Below are positions 59,222-64,000 of a stretch of 64,000 nucleotides of DNA, piece by piece; positions within the stretch are counted from its first letter, which is position 1, and every line of letters begins with the position of its first letter. The stretch comes from BPJO01 sp037189665 (GTDB lineage Bacteria; Planctomycetota; Phycisphaerae; Tepidisphaerales; Tepidisphaeraceae). The translations under genes were made by a program, and so were the position numbers. The stretch is taken from assembly GCA_037189665.1 (NCBI GenBank), contig JBBCIV010000041.1:1-64000 (forward strand), in the 5' to 3' direction. The notes below the pieces were generated by a model. The model made no database searches and had not been told where the DNA came from. It worked only from the letters and a program-made list of their open reading frames with translations.

Positions 59222-59765
59222 AGCGGTGCGGCAACTCCAGCAGTTGCGTGATTCGCTCGACGACGCGTACAACAAAGGCGACGTTGACCGCATGCTGACC
59301 TACCTCCATCCCGACGTACTCATCGTGTTCCCTGACGGCGAAGTCCTGCACGGCCGCGAAGCGCTGCGCGGCTATTACGACCGCATGCTGAATGGCGCCG
59401 AGCCGATCGTCTCAAAATATACCGCCAACCCCGTGGTCGACGGCCGACAGATTCGCGGAGAAGTCGACCTTTCCTGGGGCCGCATGAACGACCATTACGT
59501 GCTGACCAACGGATTTGAGTTCGGCCTGGACAGCCGATTTACCGCCACCCTCCTTCAATCCCCCGACGGCCCGCCGGAAACCGGCGGCTGGATGATCCGC
59601 AGTTTCCACTCTTCCACGGACACGTTCGACAATCCGGTATTAAAGCACGTCGCGAAAAAATCGTTCATCTATGGCGGGTTGGCTGGAATTGTTATCGGCG
59701 TGTTGGCGAGCGGACTGATCGTGCTACTATTGCGTAAACGGGCGAAGAACCGTGTCATGTCTTGA
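59130..59765 (+). CDS. Membrane-anchored SnoaL/DUF4440-like protein
   Basis: 211 residues: signal peptide (IATAVLLTILLLSAGNAPAQ), an NTF2/SnoaL-like domain at about 35-165 (LRDSLDDAYNKGDVDRMLTY, GREALRGYYDRML), and a C-terminal membrane anchor (YGGLAGIVIGVLASGLIVLLL) ending in basic residues. SnoaL-like folds act as cyclases, isomerases or binding proteins. GGAG lies 8 bases before the ATG, which is inside the Rieske gene. Last gene of the plus-strand arm. It would place the last step outside the cytoplasm, or serve as a carrier; both are inference. Confidence 0.82.
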   Translation: MSRTIATAVLLTILLLSAGNAPAQTAQPSTEAVRQLQQLRDSLDDAYNKGDVDRMLTYLHPDVLIVFPDGEVLHGREALRGYYDRMLNGAEPIVSKYTANPVVDGRQIRGEVDLSWGRMNDHYVLTNGFEFGLDSRFTATLLQSPDGPPETGGWMIRSFHSSTDTFDNPVLKHVAKKSFIYGGLAGIVIGVLASGLIVLLLRKRAKNRVMS

Positions 59766-59908
59766 TTCGAGACTTTGAAGACGATCGAGGCAGCTCGGCC
59801 CAAGACAGCCCGCTTCGGTCCCACACCGACGCATTTTAGGCATTGTCTAACTAAAGTCCGGAATTGTCAGCAGGTATATGCTGAAACTAGCAACGGGATT
59901 TGAACTCC

Positions 59909-60265
59909 CTAATGTATTCTCAGATAATCACTCCCGGCGGTAATAGTGATAATAAAGATGCCCGACGCCGTTCGATTGCCGATTGCGAAGCCGGTGTAGA
60001 TTTCGCTGTTCTAGATGGCCTCGACTTGCCGTTGGCTCCATTGCTTTCCGTACGGCGAAAGAATGCCATGGCGGTTGAGCACATCCGCAATACGCATTCC
60101 GCCGAGTCCTTGACAATAGTGGAGGTCGGAGATGTCGCGGACATCCTGTGCCTTGGCGTGCAGCATGGCCAGCTGGGCCTCGGTCGAGGTCGTTCCATCC
60201 TTGTCGCTGCTGGCGCGCACCAGCACGACGTATCGTTTCCCAATATAGTTGTATCCTTCGCTCAT
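59909..60265 (-). pseudogene. Serine recombinase remnant with internal deletion and amber codon
   Basis: The ATG at 60265 starts a large-serine-recombinase-like N-terminus (YVVLVRASSDKDGTTSTEAQL, the catalytic-serine block). Most of the catalytic domain is then missing, and the frame jumps to the Recombinase-domain part (GMRIADVLNRHGILSPYG, then WSQRQVEAI). A TAG at codon 85 interrupts it, after which NSEIYTGFAIGNRTASGI continues in frame to a second TAG at 59909. Intact relatives have 300-600 residues, so this is a dead gene. It follows two other damaged phage-type genes. Confidence 0.72.
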
Positions 60266-60457
60266 GGTTGTTTGGCGCGGCCCATCTCTTGGCGGACCAA
60301 CTCCGCCTAGAGGATGTCGACCGCCGTGATGAGCCGACACGCCCGCTGCTCGTCCGTTGGACGAACATGAACGGCAACGTTCAGCGTCTGAACCCGCTTC
60401 CGTGGCGGCATAGGCGCGGAGTCGATGCGTTCTTCCCCCCTTATTCCGCTGGTTCAT
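60262..60457 (-). pseudogene. Damaged small phage-type gene
   Basis: A perfect ribosome site (AAGGAGG, 5 bases before the ATG at 60457) starts MNQRNKGG, but the sensible reading needs a shift in a run of six G into EERIDSAPMPPRKRVQTLNV, then VAVHVRPTDEQRACRL, TAG, and AELVRQEMGRAKQP to a TGA that overlaps the recombinase start. Function unknown. Confidence 0.45.
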
Positions 60458-60468
60458 CCTGACCTCCT

Positions 60469-60984
60469 TCAAAAAACGGGATTTTTTGTGGAAATGTAAA
60501 AGCGCTCTACGCCGCCCATGATTTCAGCGCCGTCCGCGATTTCGCCCGTGGTTTTGAAGTAGTCCTTCAACTCGGCCTTTTGGATCGTTTCGACGGTTTT
60601 GATCGACTGCGGTAGATTCTGCTTCGCCCATGCAAGCCCCCGATGTTCATCGACGACATTCAGCCGCGACGGCTCGGCGGGGAAGCCAATCGTGCCTGCG
60701 GACAGGTTAACTCTACAGCGATTATCGTGCTGTTGAACAATCTGCTGGCGCGTCCAGTTCTCCAGTTGCACGCCCTAGCGTTGGAGGAAGAACTGTTCCT
60801 GTCGCTCGGCGCGGCGCAGTTCTGCTTTCGCCCCGCGTCGGATGCGATAGCCGTACTGTCGCGCTTCGCCGATGCTGCGGATAACCCAGTTGGCGCTGGC
60901 GGCGTCGTGGACGCTGAACGCTTCCGGAAGCGCCTGGTCGATCGCGTCCGTCGAGTCAGGGGTTGGTCCGGGATCAGTCCCCAT
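60469..60984 (-). pseudogene. Phage Gam/Gp157-like protein gene with an in-frame amber codon
   Basis: From the ATG at 60984 (GGAGGG 8 bases upstream) the frame reads ANWVIRSIGEARQYGYRI and AELRRAERQEQFFLQR, then TAG (60777-60775), then without any shift GVQLENWTRQQIVQQ, VNLSAGTIGFPAEPSRLNVV and LKDYFKTTGEIADGAEI to TGA. The order (coiled coil, LSAGTIGF, late KTTGE) is that of Gam/Gp157-like host-nuclease-inhibitor proteins of phages. Except for the amber codon the gene is complete, about 170 codons. Either a single substitution killed it, or the TAG is read through. Confidence 0.65.
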
Positions 60985-61057
60985 TGCCGCGGCCCTCCAC
61001 GAGCTTCATCGCGGCGTTGGCGGCGATGCGCTGTACATCGCCTTCCGAAAGTGTCAT
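60974..61057 (-). CDS. Possible 27-residue small ORF between CHAT and Gam-like genes
   Basis: MTLSEGDVQRIAANAAMKLV and seven further residues. Its ATG overlaps the CHAT stop codon (ATGA) and its end overlaps the Gam-like start by 11 bases, so placement suits a coupled small gene. Length and lack of homology leave it uncertain. Confidence 0.3.
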   Translation of the reverse strand: MTLSEGDVQRIAANAAMKLVEGRGNGD

Positions 61058-64000
61058 CCACGTCCGAAGCATTGGAACGCAGCGACGGTATGAAGGTGCC
61101 CCGGCTCCGGGGTCCGGTTGAAGAGAGCTTCCCGTCGAATCTCGTTGACACGTGTTGAGGCGGAAAAGAGATCCAAGGCTGACTCGAGATACCGCTGAGC
61201 AAAGTCGCATACCAGCGAAGCGAGCGCATCTGATGCGACGATCGGCCAGGAGGCTGCGATCACCGACGAAACGCCGGAGACGAGCATGTCTGCGGTGAAG
61301 CCATAGGTGTCACGGACACCGGTGCCGAGTCGTCCGACACTGCACGCGACGAGGAACAATGTCTCAACCGATGCGAGCTGTCCCGCGCCGGCGGCAAGCT
61401 TGCCGCCTTTGAGCTGGACACCGGACTGATGCCCAGAGGCGCCGTGCGCGCAGAGGATCGCCAGTGGGAAGTCTGAAGTCGGATCGCCAAGGATTCGGCT
61501 CACCGCCTCTGGCGAGCAGGCCGGCGTGTCGCCGGCGAACGAACCGTTCCACTGGTGCTTCCTGCAAAGCGCTGCGAGGCTGGCCTGCATCTGAATCATG
61601 GATGCCATCGATTCATTCGAATCGTGGTCCAACGCCACGCCCGAGAAGAGTCGATTCTCCGTCCGGTGCCGCTTCTTCTGAGGGAGGTAGCTCCAGGCGG
61701 CGAGCGAGGGCACGTGGGTGATGCTCGCGACCGCTTCGCACAGCGTTTCGGCCCCGAATGCCGAGAGTTCGATCGGCAAGGAGGCCAGGGGACCCTGCAA
61801 CTGAACAAGCAGGTGTTGCCGATGCGCGTGCAGCCGCGTCGTTCGAAGCGCCCGATGCAGGGAGGTGAGCGGGAAATCGGTTTCGATGGCGGTGATCAGT
61901 TTCCCGGCGGCGTGATCGAGGCGGTCCAGCGCATCGGCCGGTGTGTAAGGCGCGGCTTGCGTTGCGGCAAAGAGGGCGGACATTGTACGCCGCTGAAGCG
62001 CATCGACATCGCTCTGTTGGGCGGGAGTGTTGCGCGTGTCCGCCCATAGCCGGAGGTTCTCGGCCAGCACGGGGCGACCGTTGTTCCCACAATAGAAGAC
62101 TGCGAAGTCGAGCAGGCCGGGATCGATGTCTTGTCCTCGCTTGATCGAGGCGTCGAGCATCGCAAGGGTGAGCTCGAGATCACTGCGTACATCACCGTTT
62201 CGGATCGGTGGACACGACACCGCCTCGCATTCCAAGTCGAACTGAGCGGTTGCGTCGATCAGGCGATTAAAGGCTCCTGGAAGTGAACGGCCCTGGGCGA
62301 GCACATTGCTCGTCTCGCTCGCCGCCGGCCGATAGGTGGCGATCCATTGAAGCTCACCCTTGCCGAGAAACGTCGTCGAAAGATAAATGCAGTCCTCGGG
62401 CAAGGCATCGTCGATGACCTGATCCAAATCGTGGGCGGATCGGAACCGCTTCGATTGGCCCGCGGCGAATGCGTGATCCCCCGAGGAAGGGGGGCGGGCA
62501 GCCTCGGCATCGCTTGGCCGATTACATTGGAGGAAAGCAGGAGACGAAGAGGGCGGCGAATGCGGAACGCAGAGCGCGTCCAGAGTAGGCGTGACATGGG
62601 AACCTTGGCCGTGCGGAGCCGACACCGCCATCAGGCGGCGCAGCAAGCGAAGATTGCGAACTCGTTCGCTTTGGATCAGTTCCCACTTGTAGAGCTGCCC
62701 GAGCATGTTCCGGTCATTGAGGAAATCCGCGCGTGTCTTATCTCCGACGAGCAGACGAGCGGGCAGATCCAAGACGACGCTAACGCGGGTGTAGAGCAAC
62801 TCTGCGTCCTGATCGGTAGGCTGCTGGAGTACCAGCGACGAGAGGTACGCCATCACGCGATCGAGAAGCGATCGCGTGGAAGGGAACTTCCAATCGAGAC
62901 CGACAAAGAGCTGATTGATTACGTGGATAAAGCTGACGGGATCTATCCCTGACAGATGTGCGGGCGGCCAGTGACGATGAAGCAGGGGGTCCCCGCCCAG
63001 AAACGCGTGAGCCAACAGGATGGAGAGCGGCTCGTCGAGGTGCGATAGATGTCGCGCAGCGATCGCCATTGCGCAGACGATGTTGGCGCGATCGACGATG
63101 TGGGCGGTGACAAAAGGAGGGCGCTGCATCGCTTGCGACAGCGCATCGAGTGTAATCGCGTCGGGAGAACGATCCTCCATCCCGAGCCACGCGAGGCACA
63201 TGTTGAGCGAATGACGCGCAGTCTCACGCGGATCCAAGTGCCGCAAACAGCTACTGATAAGATTGATCAGGTTGCCCTGTATCGACCCATGGGCCTCCTG
63301 TACCTGGGCTTGAGCCGGCAACAGAGCGCACGACTCCAGCACCTGCGACATATTTACAGAAGGCAGGCCGAGGTAGCGGATGACTTCGCTCACGATTTGA
63401 GCGGGTGCCATCTGACCACTGTTGAGCGCTGACAACATGGCCATTGCGAAAAGTTGGGTTCTACGAGCCCCCGTGACGCGCGTGATCAGGGGTGCGTCGC
63501 CAGGAGCTGATCCGTTCGCAGGAAGGTGGGCGACCTGCCACCACGCCCTCGCGATGCGGAAACCAAGGCCGGCGAATTGTCGACCGCTAAGGGATAGGAC
63601 CGAGAGCAGGATGCAGACGATGAGCGCTTGGGCTTCGGGGGTGACTTGGCCGAGGACCCCGGTGCCGGTCAGCCCTTCCAGTTCGCTATCGCTCGTGCGC
63701 GGATCAAGCGACCATTCGAGCCAGGCTGCGAGAAGATGAAGCGCCATCGCAGGACCGCGGTGGGGCGACTGCGTCCAGGTGTTTGCGAGTCGGGCGAGGA
63801 CCCACGCCTTTGTCTCCAAAGGCACGGGTTCGAGCGCATCTAGGACGTGTTGGACGTTTCCGTTATCGAGCGGACTGGTATCCGGGAGCAAAACGTGCTC
63901 CAGGAAAACGGTGACGGCGCGAAAGTTGGCGTTGGGGATACTCAGCCAATGACCTACCAACTGATCTGCGAGTAATGCTCGATCGGCGAGGCCGAACGTG
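61054..64000 (-). CDS. CHAT-domain (caspase-like) protease, 5' end outside the window
   Basis: At least 980 residues; the frame stays open to base 64000, so the N-terminus is missing. The C-terminal 320 residues form a CHAT domain (caspase HetF associated with TPRs): LAILCAHGASGHQSG holds the catalytic His and TLFLVACSVGRLGTG the catalytic Cys, with MLVSGVSSVIAASWPI and a terminal AAFQCFGRG. The upstream 650 residues are helical and Leu/Ala-rich, probably TPR-like repeats, with no clear effector domain. Known CHAT proteins are peptidases, some of them in phage defence. The phage-type genes follow it on the same strand, and the first small frame overlaps its stop codon. The partner or target is unknown. 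Confidence 0.86.
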   Translation of the reverse strand, partial: TFGLADRALLADQLVGHWLSIPNANFRAVTVFLEHVLLPDTSPLDNGNVQHVLDALEPVPLETKAWVLARLANTWTQSPHRGPAMALHLLAAWLEWSLDPRTSDSELEGLTGTGVLGQVTPEAQALIVCILLSVLSLSGRQFAGLGFRIARAWWQVAHLPANGSAPGDAPLITRVTGARRTQLFAMAMLSALNSGQMAPAQIVSEVIRYLGLPSVNMSQVLESCALLPAQAQVQEAHGSIQGNLINLISSCLRHLDPRETARHSLNMCLAWLGMEDRSPDAITLDALSQAMQRPPFVTAHIVDRANIVCAMAIAARHLSHLDEPLSILLAHAFLGGDPLLHRHWPPAHLSGIDPVSFIHVINQLFVGLDWKFPSTRSLLDRVMAYLSSLVLQQPTDQDAELLYTRVSVVLDLPARLLVGDKTRADFLNDRNMLGQLYKWELIQSERVRNLRLLRRLMAVSAPHGQGSHVTPTLDALCVPHSPPSSSPAFLQCNRPSDAEAARPPSSGDHAFAAGQSKRFRSAHDLDQVIDDALPEDCIYLSTTFLGKGELQWIATYRPAASETSNVLAQGRSLPGAFNRLIDATAQFDLECEAVSCPPIRNGDVRSDLELTLAMLDASIKRGQDIDPGLLDFAVFYCGNNGRPVLAENLRLWADTRNTPAQQSDVDALQRRTMSALFAATQAAPYTPADALDRLDHAAGKLITAIETDFPLTSLHRALRTTRLHAHRQHLLVQLQGPLASLPIELSAFGAETLCEAVASITHVPSLAAWSYLPQKKRHRTENRLFSGVALDHDSNESMASMIQMQASLAALCRKHQWNGSFAGDTPACSPEAVSRILGDPTSDFPLAILCAHGASGHQSGVQLKGGKLAAGAGQLASVETLFLVACSVGRLGTGVRDTYGFTADMLVSGVSSVIAASWPIVASDALASLVCDFAQRYLESALDLFSASTRVNEIRREALFNRTPEPGHLHTVAAFQCFGRG

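Noticed and set aside
59887..59909. A tRNA T-arm-like stretch (minus strand GGGAGTTCAAATCCC)
   Set aside because: The five-base T stem does not pair properly, no matching acceptor strand or anticodon arm lies upstream, and no CCA follows; an attachment site there is unproven.
1..64000. CRISPR arrays, rRNA and tRNA genes
   Set aside because: I saw no regularly spaced repeats and no rRNA or complete tRNA sequence on either strand.

Overview
The window looks like the chromosome of a GC-rich, plant-polysaccharide-degrading planctomycete, most likely of the class Phycisphaerae. The signs are several secreted proteins with PEP-CTERM tails, three pseudopilin-like proteins with an FTLVELLVVIGIIA-type N-terminus and a GDGH/CDGS-type C-terminal motif, XylR-type AraC regulators, and many secreted glycoside hydrolases. 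The taxonomic call is inference from gene content.

Layout. 1-7.9 kb: a minus-strand run of four PEP-CTERM proteins, including a GH5-type hydrolase, then a plus-strand GH74-GH16 pair. 8.3-14.6 kb: an envelope-modification module with an ArnT-like glycosyltransferase, an acid phosphatase, a small EamA protein, a PAP2 phosphatase and a two-component system. 14.6-19 kb: a LacI regulator, an esterase made of two CE2-type copies, and a pseudopilin. 19.6-47.9 kb: a sugar-utilisation region with a GPH symporter, two XylR regulators, a 2-hydroxyacid dehydrogenase, an operon with GH95, GH127, a sugar isomerase-like protein and GH43, a beta-helix protein, a PEP-CTERM beta-strand protein, a beta-lactamase-like/alpha-beta hydrolase fusion, and a large secreted protein of unknown family. 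48.2-59.8 kb: eleven overlapping genes in two divergent arms (GH3-type amide synthetase, two GNAT-like proteins, two B12-type radical SAM enzymes, a diiron protein, a desaturase, a hexapeptide-repeat protein, a PAP2/AUR1-like protein, a Rieske oxygenase and a SnoaL-like protein). This is probably an undescribed lipid or acyl-amide biosynthetic cluster. 59.9-64 kb: decayed phage-type genes behind a CHAT-domain protease gene that runs off the window.

The most notable observation is a shared 27-bp element, GTCGCA-N15-ACGCA, whose two halves form a direct repeat with a 21-bp period. I find ten copies, nine good or fair and one degenerate, only between 22.9 and 45.4 kb. In front of most target genes the site starts 56-59 bases before a plausible -10 box. 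In front of both XylR genes it instead covers the -10 box and the start codon. This fits one AraC/XylR-type regulon in which the regulators repress themselves and activate the hydrolase operons. A pseudogene at 26.4 kb still carries its copy.

Mobile DNA is modest: one 134-bp MITE-like element with 16-bp inverted repeats and a TAA duplication, an IS630-type transposase fragment, and the decayed phage genes at 60 kb. No rRNA, tRNA or CRISPR array was found.
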